Assembly: GCF_021155775.2 (NCBI RefSeq)
Contig: NC_060232.1
Span: 8,067,257 to 8,131,256 of the forward strand
Direction of reading: 5' to 3'
DNA from: Neodiprion pinetum
Taxonomy: Eukaryota; Arthropoda; Insecta; Hymenoptera; Diprionidae
DNA length: 64,000 nucleotides
Part shown: positions 14,401 to 29,400 of the stretch, piece by piece
Layout: each line of letters opens with the position of its first letter
How positions within the stretch are numbered: the first letter of the stretch is position 1
Translations under genes and position numbers: made by a program
The notes under the pieces: generated by a model
Seen by the model: only the letters and a program-made list of their open reading frames with translations
The model's database searches: none
What the model was told of the DNA's origin: nothing

Positions 14401-17400
14401 TCGTCGAAGAAATATAGGGCATACTATTGTTAATGTAATTTACATAGTAATGACTTGTATAAAAGTTCCCACTATTATGCTAGCCGAGTGACATCTGTTA
14501 TGTGTTCGGTATGTTTTGATGCGGCTCCTCTCTTTTTCTCTCTACTACTACCTGTTACGTAAGACAGGATCTGCGGCCTTGTTTCGTGCCTCTTGTTTTC
14601 TGGTTAAGCTAGTTTGACTTAGGCTGGCCAAGTGCCAAGTTCGATTCTGCCCACCAAAATATTCCATTTTATATAACTAAGCAAAACCACTGAGTCTTAA
14701 CAGTTTGTGCGTATTTATCCAGTTCCGAGTAGAGCGCAAGCTAACGATCGATCGAGGATTGCATTTAAAAATTAGAAAAAATTATAAAAGTGCCATTCAT
14801 ATTATTTCACAAGATTCACTTACATGGTATTCAGACTGTAAATCACTCTGCTAAGGCTTGCCAGCCACTAAGTGTTCAGTGTTAGCATGTTTAAAAGGAA
14901 AAATTCTTGTTGTAGCAATTTTTCATTACCAACTAGTATTTAAACGCCTTAAAATAAATTATTAAACAAGTATTTGTGTCGACTAATCAAATCAAAATCA
15001 AAATTTAATCAAGCTCTGAGAATTTTTAATTTTAGTCATAAATTTTTTCGCATTGCAAACTATTGTCCATACTGGTACTTCTTACAGTAAATTTACATGC
15101 ATCTTTGTTACTGATAATAGATTCAGAGTGTACAGTGATTCATTCGTTCCAATATCAACAGCATCGAATTTGTTGAATTTCATAAATTATACGTTGCTGC
15201 TTTATTACACATGCTTACGTCATACCGCAGATTAAAAAGTAGACATGATTCAAAAACAAAATTTTATCCTCTTTTTATCTCACTTAATTTCAAGGTAAAG
15301 GGTTATCGCTTGGGTGCTTGTTAAAAACAAGTATAAATATAACATTGTGTAAATATCAATTGCGAAATCATGGACCAATGGATCTTATTATAAAATTAGT
15401 GATTCATGGAATGAGGTCACATTTCTAAGCTTGTGCTGAACAAGTATCAATTCTAAGACAGTCGCTGTTCCTGGCCTGCCCGTTGCAGATGTGAAGTGTA
15501 TACAGAGTTAAAGATCGGCAGACACCGCTGAAGTGAATAGGGTGATTTTTCGCATACTGTGTACTTCTTACTTGAAGAACAGAAGTGAACTTATTTTTCA
15601 ACCGATTTTAATCTGATTTCCGTGTTTAAAATGAACTCACAGTGCTCTAAGAACTACCATCTACCGAACTCAATAACATTGATTAATGTGCATCTAGGTT
15701 TATTATGACATTTGATTGAAAACAGTGAATAATTTGAATATTCCACACTGCAATAAACTTTTGTGGATTAAAGTGTCGTAGAACTTGTGCTACATTATTT
15801 CTTCCGAAGAACAAGAAAATTTTTTCATTAATACTTTATCGTATTGAAAGTTATATCTGAAAAATCATATTACAGATTTAACAAATATAATGTAATAAAG
15901 TAGTTGTTTTTGAAATTGCGCAATAAATGGACCATTAATAATATAAAACTAAAATAATAATCATAATTTATAACAAAGAAAAGTGTGTTATACATCACAG
16001 CTATTCCGATCACTCTATTCAGGCTCGATTGAAGTGCTTGCTTTTTCATTAAATTATAACTAATTAAGTTATTTGTGGACCAATACCAATATGCCGTTAG
16101 AAAAGGTAAAGCACAGGAAAAAACCAAAGAAGATGGCTTGCTGTGGGTGCGCCCGTAACAGGAACAGCGACCTGATGTGTAAATATGTTAATAATTTTTC
16201 GAGAAATTATTTTATGCAGATAAACATATTCTGTTCTCTCCTAAGTTGTCATATCAGTTATCGAATTACATAATTACTATTCCATCTATACTAACCGTGA
16301 ATGGCCTCTTAACGATTGCAGTTGACCCAAAGATGTCACGTCTGAACGTGATCTAATTCGCTCAATGTTGTAATTATCTGATATTCTTGATGTGAGAAAT
16401 TTCTTAGCAAAATTACAACCCAACCTGAACGCTACGAGCATTATTCTGGAAAATGATACGTGTTAAAACTCTTCAAATTTATATAATTAAAGTTTCAAAG
16501 AACAGAAGTATAGTGTCAATTGAGATTCATACTCTACGTGCGTGTATACATATAGGTTGAATAATTGGGCTGTGCTGGCACCCATTGAGAAGATGATTCA
16601 AAGAGAACGGTGCTTCGTGATGGTTGACAGATCAACTGTTAGGGCAGAAAAAGAACCAATTGCAGCTATTAACCAGTAGCCCGTGAAATAGCTGTGAAGG
16701 TTGCCTCGGGTGTTCATTGTAGCTGACTAATTACATCTGCTTCAATTATATGTAGGAATGAGTAAAAAGGTCATCCGGAACAATCCGTAATTTTTTAAAT
16801 ACAAGTATCATGTATTTAAGTAATTGTCAAATATTTTTCATTCATACATAAAATTGTCATGTCACTGGATTCACGTTTCTTGCTGAATAGTAAAACTTGA
16901 GTAAAGTATTTAAATATCAATCGATATTCTAATCGTTATCAATACATCATTTCAGAGAAAGATTTAATCAAGACAATTTTTTATTCCCTCGCACGTCAAT
17001 GGTTATCATTATCTAATTATTATCAATATTGAAATGCTGATAAATAATACGCCAATACGTCAGAGAGGTATTAAATTACTCGTAAATCCAAAAGCTATTT
17101 ACTAATGTTCTGCAGTTCTATTCAATTACTTTGAAAAAAGATTTCTTCTCCTCAAAGCTTCTCGATGCATTACATATTGAAGAAATTGTCAAAATTTGGT
17201 GCAAAGTTCAAAAAAAATAAAAATACGAAATGTAAGTGAAATAATTTTTCATTCTTCATCGGGGCGGTAGAAGTGGTACGGTAGTGGCTTTTTGAACGCA
17301 AAAACTGACTTGCTTACGTCTATGCTCTAAAAATATATCTAAATGTATAAATACGTGAATTCGGTGTGATAATTGATGTGGATGTAGAGTAAACATAAAA

Positions 17401-20400
17401 CTAACAAAACCGAAAAAAAAAAAAACACAAAGCTAATGACTTCTGACCTCAAATCATCGCTATTTTAGTCCGTTTGACTTAATGTTTAACACAACAATGC
17501 ATGCATATGCAATTGGGTCAAGCGGAACAAGCAGAAGCATACATAAATTCTCAGAAGCTATAAACTATTTCTGTTTACGACACTAATTCAATTCCGTGTA
17601 ATTATATTTAATTGACTCAGATTTTCTGTAGATATTCAATGTTGCCAGAAAAATGTAGGGCATTACTTTACGAAGTCAAATTTAAAGATAGATTGAACTC
17701 GAGAGAAACAGATTTGATCTAATATGTTATGAATACATATGTGCTATTCAACAACTTTACAAATTCCTGCATATATCTATGTACATACATACGTATGTTC
17801 CTCTATTCGTATACAAGTATAAAACAGTATGCTTAGAATATAAGTATAGGTAGCCTTGGGGCGTCCGCTTTTGCGTGAAATATCATTAAATTGGTATAAA
17901 CATTAAATAAACCTTACATTTGAAACGTAGTTGAAAGGCTTTATAAATAATTGAAGGAAAAATAAATCTTTTGCTTGCTGACAATATCTGAAATTTTATA
18001 ACCGCACGTTACGTAAGTTTTGAAAACCGAAATTACAGCTTACCTCATATTTAAGTTGCCTAATTATCATACGCATCGGCTGAATTATTTTCATATGATA
18101 TATATACCTAAATTTTTCCTCGTAGACGCTGTATCCATGCCTAAAATTAATTATATGAGCAAACAATCTGTGCAAGCACTGAAATGTTGATAATGGAGAA
18201 AAAATTTTTTTGTAAATATTTAAATAATGTCATATTGATTTTGTAAATGTGTCATACTGGAAAAATTCGCATTAGTCATGTTTCGTTTTAACATTTCCTC
18301 ATTATTATCGTGACATCACTGGTTTAGTAAGTGTAGGCTGAATTTGTAGGCGGCTGGACAAGTGGATCATTACTACTTACATTCTTGAAATATCTGTTAG
18401 GTCATTTTAAATGCAATCAGTCTACAGTTACAACTCGATATGTGATGCTCGTGGCTTAGAATTCTCCTCACCTCAAAACATTGATGACGTTTAGAGGAAT
18501 CACTTGAAATGTAAATAATCGACTTTGTTTTACCATTGTTAGTTAAATTTAGTGCATATGTTATTCAGTACTTCTTGTCTTACCAAGTTTTCGTTCAATA
18601 AATACACAGCACCGAAGTCATCACAAATGTGTAAAACTTCTAACAAGAAACAATATGTTAATAGTATCTTGAAGGACATATTAAACAATGAACAGTGATT
18701 TGCTACATGTATCGACATGATACTATTTTTTGATAGACTAATACAAAATATCTAAACAACTCTGATAAAATAAATTCAGCTTTATCTGTGCCTCACTATC
18801 AAAGTGGATGAAACGCTATCCATAGAATTGAGCAACACACATGTTATCAAGAGCATTAATAATTCTATGATCGGAAAAATGTTGCGTCTTGCTGATAAAC
18901 AGAGCTTGCTCAGTGATTACTGAGTTGCGGTGATGGTGATTCAAATAAATCGTTGGGACTGACACAAATCAATACACCCGCTACATTAATAAAATATGGG
19001 AAAATATTGAAAAATTACTGGATTCTAGTTTTCTATATGTTGCACAATAAATTAGATAGTGCTCCAATTTTGCATCATATAAGCATACTTGAATATATCT
19101 CACCGAAGCATTTCAATCCACACTACGATAACTCTAGTTTAATTTTTATTTACGTAGTTAATCAATGCTTTCCAAATTTGAAAAACATATCCATTCGTTC
19201 AATCATGATTACTTATAGGCGAAGATCCGATGTTAAGCGACCAACAGCAGTACCGCTACATGACTGTTGACGATATGAAATCAATGGGTGATGACTCTAT
19301 GCGCCTCAATGTGACTGACGATGAAAGAGACAATCGACATTCTGGAGGTAAAATTGTTTCCATATCTCGTACAACTGCCGCCTTTAGTGTTGTCTAGAAT
19401 TGCATTATTTTAACATTATAATCTCCAATTTCAGCTCCAACTATAACAGAAATGATTACAAAAGAAAGCTATCACAGATCAAATGCCGCAAATCACAAAC
19501 CAGACAATGTGGACATCAACAGGCATCCGATTCACGTTGGGTATGTATCTTCATACTATGTTTATTTTACACTCGTTATCGCCACCCTAAAGTTATAAAT
19601 TACTCCATGGAAAACTGTGTAATATGCTAACGATTGAATAGAATAACGAAATATTCGGCGTTGGTGAAATTCTAATTGCAGTGATTGAAATGAAGATTAC
19701 CTTATACTCCGTTGATACATGTATAGTCTTTCTCTCGTTATTTTGAATATTAAATTACACCGAGTATAGAATGATTATCTGAAGTAAAATTCAGTTAAAA
19801 AAAAAACTCTGAAAACAAACCTACTCAAGTATGTAGCATAAAAGTTCCTCTTTGGGAACCGAGAATAAAGCGAAAAAATTTAAAACACGCTTGTAATACA
19901 AATAAAATTTAAAACATTACAAAATAACGGCCTTCCAATTAAATGGCCGTGGTTCTAATGTAGAGACTTTCTCGAGTGTTTACGCTAATCTCTCACTACT
20001 CCGATAAACTGGATTAGACTCATGACTAGCTTACTTTCGTAGTTCACAGAGAATGCAAAAAAATCCTATACTTCTTTCTATAAGTTCGGATCGTATACAA
20101 AATACGACAAGGGAATTCCACCACTCTCGTCGAGGTTGTGCATTTGAGCCTTTATGCCAATTAGGCTACCTATGTTTTTTCGCATAGATATCACTGACCT
20201 ATTTTACAATGATCTCATCAACGAATTATCGATTTCCAACTGTTGCTTAGGATCTCGCTTAGACAAATTCTGATGTAAATACTGAACTGTTCTTGATTAA
20301 AACCAGAAAGTAACGATATTGTGTATTATAGTGTGATTTGGAGTGTGTTGGTGAAAGACTGCTTGCTACTAACAATGTTATTTAGTTGAAATTAAACTTT

Positions 20401-23400
20401 TAAAGGGCTTTAAAATAAATCTAAACGAAATTATGATTGAAATGTATTTCCACTCGGGTGTACTTCGGCTCCTGTGTTCTTTTTCTTATGTACGACTTAT
20501 CAGTCATTTAGCAATGCGTTGTTACGCAAGAATTGCTATTTAGTTAAAGTTGGCATTAATATGAACGCCTGCTTCTCAAAAAATAGGGCACTAATATTGT
20601 TTCGATTTTTATTCGTGAATTTCCAATATAACCGACGTGTTTGATATTTCAAGCTACATGCAACTTCTATGCCTCTCGTAAATAATTATCCATGAGACAA
20701 ATGTGAAAATTTTCATATTAAAAACTTAATTTCCGCATTAATTACCTCAAAGTTATTTCAAATCCTGTAAATGATGGATCGAAATGATACTTTGCTCTGA
20801 GATCTTTCTCAATTTACAATGGTATGTGTGTCGTGTGGTAGTTACTTGGCATGGATATTCAGTATTGAAAATTGCATTCTCAATACAATATTTATTCAGC
20901 AATTTTTTTTTTTTTTTTAGTAACGATGCTGTAACCATAACTATATAAAAACATTTTGAAATAATTTCTGCAATCTAATGTCATGTAGAGCAATAAATTA
21001 CAAATGTGATATGCAAATAAATATTCTACAAATCATTTATTCAATTCAAAAATTAGGTATAATGGTCAATATTTTTAATCTTACGAGAATTTGAAGCCTG
21101 GTACGAAGAGGCTTAAACGATCATTGCTTTACGTTTTGAACCAATTTACCAAGTACACAGCAGTGATCGTAGAGACTCTTATTGAAATTGAGGTTATTCG
21201 TTCGAGAATATTTATCGATCAAGTTTTAAATAAGCATCGTTCACGTGACTGTTCATAATAGAAATAATGTGACATTGATAAAACTATCGGCAAACTAGCA
21301 AAATGTGCACTGTTTTCTGAAGATCGGATTAGATGTAACTTAAAATCACCATACATCTGTCGATACCTCATGTCATTCGCTGCACCCTCACAATAGTTTT
21401 CTCGTAGCGCCCTGGTAGCATTTAGAAATAGTTATTGATATTAAGTAAACAATAAAATGCAGATATTGGCAGCACTGCACGATATGCAAGCATGAGCACG
21501 TCTTAAAGCTAAATTCGATAATCACGTATAGTTCTGTTCTGAGATTAGCGCGTCAATAGTGTCGTTAAACACATCACTGGCAGCCCTTGGTATCGTGCCT
21601 AAAGGACAAGGGATGTGGAGGGACAGGTACATTATATACCCCTTTTTATAATTTTGCTTTATTTATTTCAAGTTGTATCTTTCTTCAAAATTTTTTAAGG
21701 TGTATCGTGTTATATGATATTTGAATACTGAATAACTACTTTCATTCTTTTTTTTTCTTTAACATTGTGGTATTTGAAGCACTTTCGTCATAGCTCGAAA
21801 ATGCAAAAAATTTTCCGAACATTTATTTTCTGTACAATGACATTGGACATTATTTTACGTACCATTATGTTTGCTTCAATTACCTTTTGCACCCTTTCTG
21901 TACAAAATTTTGAATTCGAATTTTACCACTTTATATTCCTTTAGTTTCTCTTTTTCTTGAAATATCGATCAACCATGGTCAATTATTGTTTTGCAAGAAA
22001 TTTTTTTCTTCATTGAAACGATGAAATTAATTCAATCATAATATGTCCGATTGGAGTAAAAAATCATAGGTTTACCAGTAACAATAACTAGGTATTTAAC
22101 AAACGTTTGAGCTCAGTGGGCAAAAAAATAACGGAACACTCAAACTGGCCATTAACACGTTCAGCTACGAATTGCAGTGGAGAAAACGTGTCCAATAACA
22201 ATATTTTAAATTCAGCATATAGCTGTCCAGCTATAAAGATCATCGGTTTTCACTCTGTGACTTCATACGTACTTTCGTTTATTTTCTAACTCTTATGTTG
22301 TTATTTTAGCACAGTGTGAATGGTTTGCCGCACTACCAATCTCAGCTATAATACATAATCATTGTTGTTACCTACTATGTATATAGAAAAGGTAGGCTTC
22401 TATGTATAAAAAACAAAAAAAAAAAAAATTACGGTTTTCGAGATTATTCATAATCTTAGTGCAATGAACAAAAAGTCATTGTCTATGCGTTATCAAAATA
22501 ATCCATCGATTGATATAAATCGAACTTGTTGTTACTAATTTCGAAAATCTAAAATCAAATATTAGAATGTAGTATATCTTATCCTTCATCTTTGGTCATC
22601 TATCACTATCATATTTGTATAGAGAAATGAATACTAACGCGATTTTTATTTTGTTTCCGATTCTTTCTGTTATTTAATTTCCGCTACCCGCAGAATTCCA
22701 CACTGGAGAAAGTAAGTGAACTCCCTTGGACAAATCTTTAGTCTCTGCCTTCATATTTTTGCTGTCTAAAATTCTTTTCAGTGTTGCACCCATTTTTTAT
22801 CTCACACCACTTTATAGTGCAGTTTATCCATTGTTTAGCATATTTTATGTTACATAGTTCTTTAGAGATGGGAATAAGGTGAATACATATTGGAAATATT
22901 TAACTTCCTACACAATGCGATGCTATCACCGAAGAAGTCAATAATACGCAATCGTGAAAATAAAATTCTTTGTTTATTGTCAACATTAGGTCTGATTAGA
23001 AGCGCACTATAAAAAAGAACCTTGCATAAAAATATATATTCGAAATTGTGTTTAAACCAAGATGCTGTTTTACCCAAATGAATATCCTGCTCCAACATAT
23101 GTATTCACTGATAAGTATTTTTGTAGGTACTTTGTATTTTGTACGTATTAAAATTCGTTATTTCATACATAAATATACATATAGGTATAGTTTTCATTTA
23201 GCTCAGTGTGACCTCCAATCATTACTTCATCTACTTCACATAAATATCTACAGCTGGAAATTTGTTGTAACTTTTGTAGTACAATATAAATTTTTTTTTG
23301 TCATGCAGATATGCTATTGTCATTCTCATTCGCAACTGTTCAACGTCTTTGATCTAATACTCTTCAATTGATATTTATAGCAAATTTTAGATCTTGATAT

Positions 23401-26400
23401 AGCGCTGAAACATATTCAAACGCTGCTTATAGTTGCTGCCTACTGGTTCGCCATAGTTGCAAAGCATTTTATTCGTTCTGTCAATATTACTATAAATAAT
23501 TTCCATCCTAGAAGCAATTGTGCTAATTTACTACCACAAACACACTCAAGAGCACAAACTTATATGAGTAATTTAATCTTTGATTTCAAATTTGAAGTAA
23601 ACGGTGACAGTAGAGCTTTGATTTTCTACCACTATCGTTTTATGTATATACGTGCTATTTATAAATTTGAAAATATGCCACTTATTTATGAATTATGTTT
23701 TGTAAATTGTAAATACATGAACATATTGTTTATATTTTGAAATCTGGCTAGATTATTTCACTCGCTTCTAAATGTGCAACTTTTTTGTCATTAATATCCG
23801 ATGAATAAAGCCTTCTTCTTGATCAACACTTTATTTTTGTGCATCAAAAACGCTATTAGACTTTACATATCAAATTTTATTGTAACTTATTCTCGGTCTG
23901 TTATCAGAAATGTTGCACTAATTCTCAACTGGAAGGTGTGCCTTCCTACAACCTGCCCAGTTTAATAAAATGATCTACTTTTTCAAGTTATGCGAACATT
24001 TATCTACAAAAGTATTGATACAACTTCATCAATTATATTCTATAGCACCAAGAAACTGGGCTAAAATTTTATTGGCTGTAGGCAGGTTGTGGTGAATATT
24101 GCATTAGACTTTTACACGATATGTCTAATTTAATTTTCTGTAAACAGTTTCCTAGTTTCATTCCTGGTCGATGCAAGGGGAGGCGCAATGCGTGGATGCC
24201 GTCACAGTGGAGTTCGCGTGATTGTGCCACCGCGTAAAGCGGCCATGCCTATGAGAGTAACTTGTCGGTACCTGAAAAGAGATAAATTAACCAATCCTCC
24301 ACCTCTAATGGAGGGTGAGGCATTGGCGAGTAGAATTCTCGAGCTTGGGCCTGTCGGTGCTAAGTTCCTAGGGTGAGACATTTGAAACAAATTGTTAAAA
24401 AGCCCTTTTCATTCTATAAGGCAATATTTGGAAATCTATTTTCGTCACTTTCAGGCCCGTGATTATAGAGGTACCACATTTTGCCTCATTGCGTGGAAAG
24501 GAAAGAGAAATAGTAATACTGAGATCAGATAATGGAGAAACATGGCGCGAGCACACCCTGGAAGCAAGCGAGGAAGCTGTCCAGGATGTGCTTAACGAGA
24601 GCTTTGAAGGAGAAGGTAAATTTTTCAAACTGTTGCTTTACTATTCAAACCTAGGTAACTTCTTCATATTCTTACCTGTTAATTTTTTTGAAATTATCAT
24701 ATGTTTGAGCCCTTGATGAATCTATACAACAAGACATATTGAATTTACAGAATTAAGCCAGCTAGAGGATCTCCAGACATCACGTATAGTACGAATTCTC
24801 ACGGTAGATTTCCCGCACTACTTTGCCGTAGTGTCTCGTGTTAGACAGGAAGTTCATGCAGTAGGTCCTGAAGGAGGCACTGTCTCTTCTTCCGCTGTGC
24901 CTCAAGTTCAGGCTGTATTTCCGCCAGCTGCTCTTACAAAGAAAATTAGAGTCGGGCTACAGGTAAGACAGTTATGAATTTGGAAATGCACATTTTTAAA
25001 CTGCACGTAGATTTTCTTACGGGTTATTATTTGTATTGAATGGAACCACCAAACGAGTTTGTAGGTATGTTTGCTACTTTACAGTTGTCAATTATTGATA
25101 AAATTAAGATTGAAACAAATTTAACACTTTCAGGCTCATCCGATACCATCTGATTTGGTAGCTAAGCTACTTGGAAATCGTGTCGCGGTATCACCGATTG
25201 TGACTGTAGAGCCCAGACGTCGAAAATTCCACAAACCGATTACTTTGACGATACCAATGCCACAAGCAGCTAATAAAGGCATGATTAATCAATACTCCGG
25301 AGATGCTGGAGCAGTTGGAACTCTTAGACTTCTGTGCAGCATAACTGGTAATATATGCTTGCGCGTAACATTGTAGGGCAGCAAGCCACTTGAACGGAGA
25401 ATCTCTTTCTGATATATAATAAATGAGTCTATTTTAATTTTGAAATTCGCTCACAAGTCGCGTTACTAGTATGATGTTTATATGTACTTGCAAACCTAGA
25501 TTTTACCAGATGCTGAAGGAATTAGCTACGTAACGGTGTTAGCCAGCTTCTTGAATGTGTTTCATTTGAAATATAATGCTTCAAGCCTTCGTAGTTATAT
25601 CATCCTCTTTACAACGAATTTTGCTTTTTAACATCAACATTTTAGAGTCAGCTCCACGCCCGATTACTGCTTTAATTTAAATTCAAAGTGAAATCTAGTT
25701 TAAGTAGCTCTACTGCTATATTCAGTGTATATTTGCAAAATATTAAGTGACAGAGTTAATGTTCAGTTATGCTGAACCCCACTGGTCCCCCTGTTTAAAA
25801 AATATGTTTTTGTTCAATCAAGTCGACATAAAATGATATTGACCTTATTTTGGTCCAGGATTTGTTGATAATAGAAATTATTGGACAGAGATTTGAAGGA
25901 TTGGTGGTAGCTGTGGTGTTCCATAGCAAAATGTTGTTCAGTACCATTGTTGTATACATATCTTGTTGTGATTCATTGTTAATGCTTGCGTATTGTTAGG
26001 ATTGAGTCAGTTAGGTATGGATCATTAATTAACGTAGATAAATTTTACCAACTTGGCTAATTGTAATTGTTAATTCGATTGTTTTTGTTTCAGCACATTT
26101 AGTTGATTGTTAAATGCTTCGATCATAGAAATTCTTACGACGAATTGTAACTAGTAATTGAAAAACTTCGTATCGACAAAATCGCATCTGGATTAAAAAT
26201 TGCATGTTGCAGTTGACAAATCATTCGAATAGCGTCCGTTTTGTATATATTCAATCACTTAACGCATTAACAAGTCTCGGTATAATTATGCAGTTCATTC
26301 CGACAATACAGATGTACTCAACGTACTTTGGTTGTTTGTGGATGCAATGGTTAAAACTTTATTTTGATTTCAGGGTATCTTTCCAGTACTGTTGCCATTT

Positions 26401-29400
26401 TTCCATGCGCTATATGTTGACAACAGTGGTACAAAAGTTTATATGGTCGCAATGATAATCATAAACTTACGCGATTACCATACTATTTGTCATACTGAAT
26501 ATTCGTTAATGCAACTGCAATTTGCTATTTACGGTTGACCGATAATTCTCTTTCTTTATCAAATTAATTGTTATTAATAAGAAAGAGAATATGGAACTTC
26601 GAGATATGTATCTTTTAAAAATAAACGTATCTAATGTAACACTTTGACGAAGAGCCTACACGAGACATACATGATTTCGTGCTTTATGCTCTATACACAT
26701 CCTGCTTTTTACACATTTCTCATGGATGTTATTTTTTCTTTATTTAGCTAGCATTATCGAATTATTCAACCCATACAGTATTACCCATTAATTATACATC
26801 AGTGTCAAGCACGTATCAATCAAGCACACATACCCGCTGAGTTTAAATACAGTTAAACTCTGTACCTTGATAAGATCTATTAGTTTAAATACAATTAAAC
26901 ATGTTACAAAAGACACTCTCATTTTCTGTCTGCCGATAAGTTACTTTGCTTGTAACTATCAATTACATTGAAACTTGCCACAAATGAAAAACTGTATTCA
27001 ACATCAGTACTTTCAATCCACATGTTTCTCACAGCTGCCATTTGTATACTAACTGCACGGACATATTTTAATAATGTTATTGGACTTGGCATGTATGTCG
27101 TTCAGGGGGTCAGTCTCGGGCGGTCTGGGAGGATGTAACCGGATCTACGCCACTAACGTTTGTCAAGGACTGTGTCTCCTTTACGACGACTGTATCCGCT
27201 CGTTTCTGGCTGATGGATTGCAGAAACATTTCTGAGGCTACTAAAATGGCCACAGAACTTTATACCCATGCTACGCACGTGCCATTTATGGCCAAGTGAG
27301 TTGTAAACTAATAGAGCACAAACTATGGTTAATACAAAATGCGGATATATATTTTTGCCGGTTCAATTTATTTTTCTCGCACGCATTACATTTTTCACGT
27401 TTATTTTTAATGTATTCTCATTTACGTATTCAATCCGCAGGTTTGTTGTTTTTGCTAAACGAGTCGATCCACTAGAAGCGAGACTACGTGTGTTCTGCAT
27501 GACAGATGATAAGGAAGACAAAACGCTAGAACATCAAGAGCACTTTACCGAGGTTGCCAAAAGCCGGGATGTTGAGGTATTCCATTCATATTTCAAAGCT
27601 ATCGGTACAGCATTATACTGTTTTCTAAAGAGTTCATTAGTTTAATTGCTGTGTTACACTTTTTTCAGGTTCTCGAAGGGAAAACACAATACATGGAATT
27701 TGCCGGTAATCTAATCCCGGTTTTGAAGAGCGGAGAACAATTACAGCTACCATTCAGGGCTTTCAAAGAAAATAGAGTTCCGTTTACTGCAAGAGTCAAA
27801 GATCCAGATGCCGCCGACACTGTTGGCCGCATCATGTTTATGAGTGAACCTAAAGTTCCAAAGGGTGAACCTTCTCAGACGCCACTTTGCACACTGAATA
27901 TTTTATTACCTGAAAAAATTTCTCCCGAAGGTGCGACATCGGAGCTAGACTTACTTGAATTATCGAAGAACTACAGTTTCCTTCGAGATGGTGGAATTAG
28001 TAAGTAATAAAGTTTTCTTGCTGCACCATGCAGATTTTTTAAATTCTACTCAAAGTTCCACTAACTCGTCTAGTATCAAAATATTGTTTACATGTTTCTT
28101 TCATCAAGAATCTACACCATTATTTATCTCGGGGATTTATTTACTAACTACTATTTTCATGTACAGCTAGACCAGATGCTATTCATAGGGCTACGATAAG
28201 ATTAACGGATATAGCCAATCTATTGGATAAGGACTGGGAGAAACTAGCGGAAGAATTAAACATCCCGCCGAATGATGTCCAGCTTATCAAGCAAGAATAT
28301 CCTGGCAAACCTGCACAGCAAGCCGACATGATGTTCAAATTATGGCAAAGCGATGGGAACAAAGCGACAGGTTAGTGCAAAAAAATATATGATCCATATT
28401 ATCATTTAGATTATTACATCCTTCTGATTTCTGAACTTCACTTGCAGATCTTTTTTTTTATCGCAATTAAATCGTTTGATATACATGATATGAGTTGATC
28501 AGTAGCTGATCGCTACCCCAATTGATGCCACTAATATATTTAGCTATTTCAATGATAGCACTCCTGATTTATTTGTCAGTTCAAATGTTCCACAGCTTAT
28601 TATGCGGGACTTCAATATACAGAGAAACAGGTTCTGTACACTTGACAGTTAGGTACTCATTCCAAGATCCCAAAATAGACGTCTCTTTTCTAAAATAAGC
28701 TAGTGTTAAAACGTAACAATGGAAACTCTATAAACACCTGCAAAATAAAGCCGTATTTAGTTGTATTACTGCGCACGAATATTAATGGCTTATTAAATAA
28801 CTATGTTAATAATAACTCGTATTCCAATCGGTAAACAAAAGACTGATTTGTGAATTCAGGTATATTTTTTTCTACCTGCATACATTTGCCAATTAATTCC
28901 AATTGTGTAGTAAAGGCTCGCAGAGCCTTTCAACCACTATGAAGTAGTATAAAGTGAAACCAGTTTGACAAGGTGAAATAAACAAGAACGCATAATCGTT
29001 GAGTCACACGTGTGGAATCTGTACAGAAACGTAGTTGATGATCTCATCACCCATTACCATGCTTGACACAAGTCCCACCACTAATACTAATCGCCTTGCT
29101 ATACCCCACTATAGCTCAGCATTATTACTATAATCAACAAAAATAACAACCTCCATCCGTCTGGCATTATTCAATCGTCCTTTGACGCTGATAGATCTTT
29201 ACAAAGGTATTTTCATTTCTGCGTTGATATAAACCACACAGTACCAAGAAAAGTTGTGAATTTTATATTTAAAGCATTACCTTGGCCTTGAACGTGTAGA
29301 ATTTTTCTAAAATTAAGTGATTTGCAGTGAATGTTTGTGTTATATTCATAAAACACTATAAAGTAATATCAGTTTGTGACCAGTTGGTGTGTGTGTTTTG

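Larger units (their letters stand above)
25348..27105 (+). other. Intron with several inverted repeats
   Basis: No supported exon. It contains a 12-bp inverted repeat at 26545-26590 and two copies of an 18-base stem-loop at 26841-26858 and 26883-26900, about 200-260 bases before the next acceptor. Confidence 0.75.

Noticed and set aside
14560..14660. tRNA-like B box (GTTCGATTC) followed by gcccacca
   Set aside because: No 5' acceptor strand or D-arm pairs with it and no cloverleaf can be drawn; single B-box match only.
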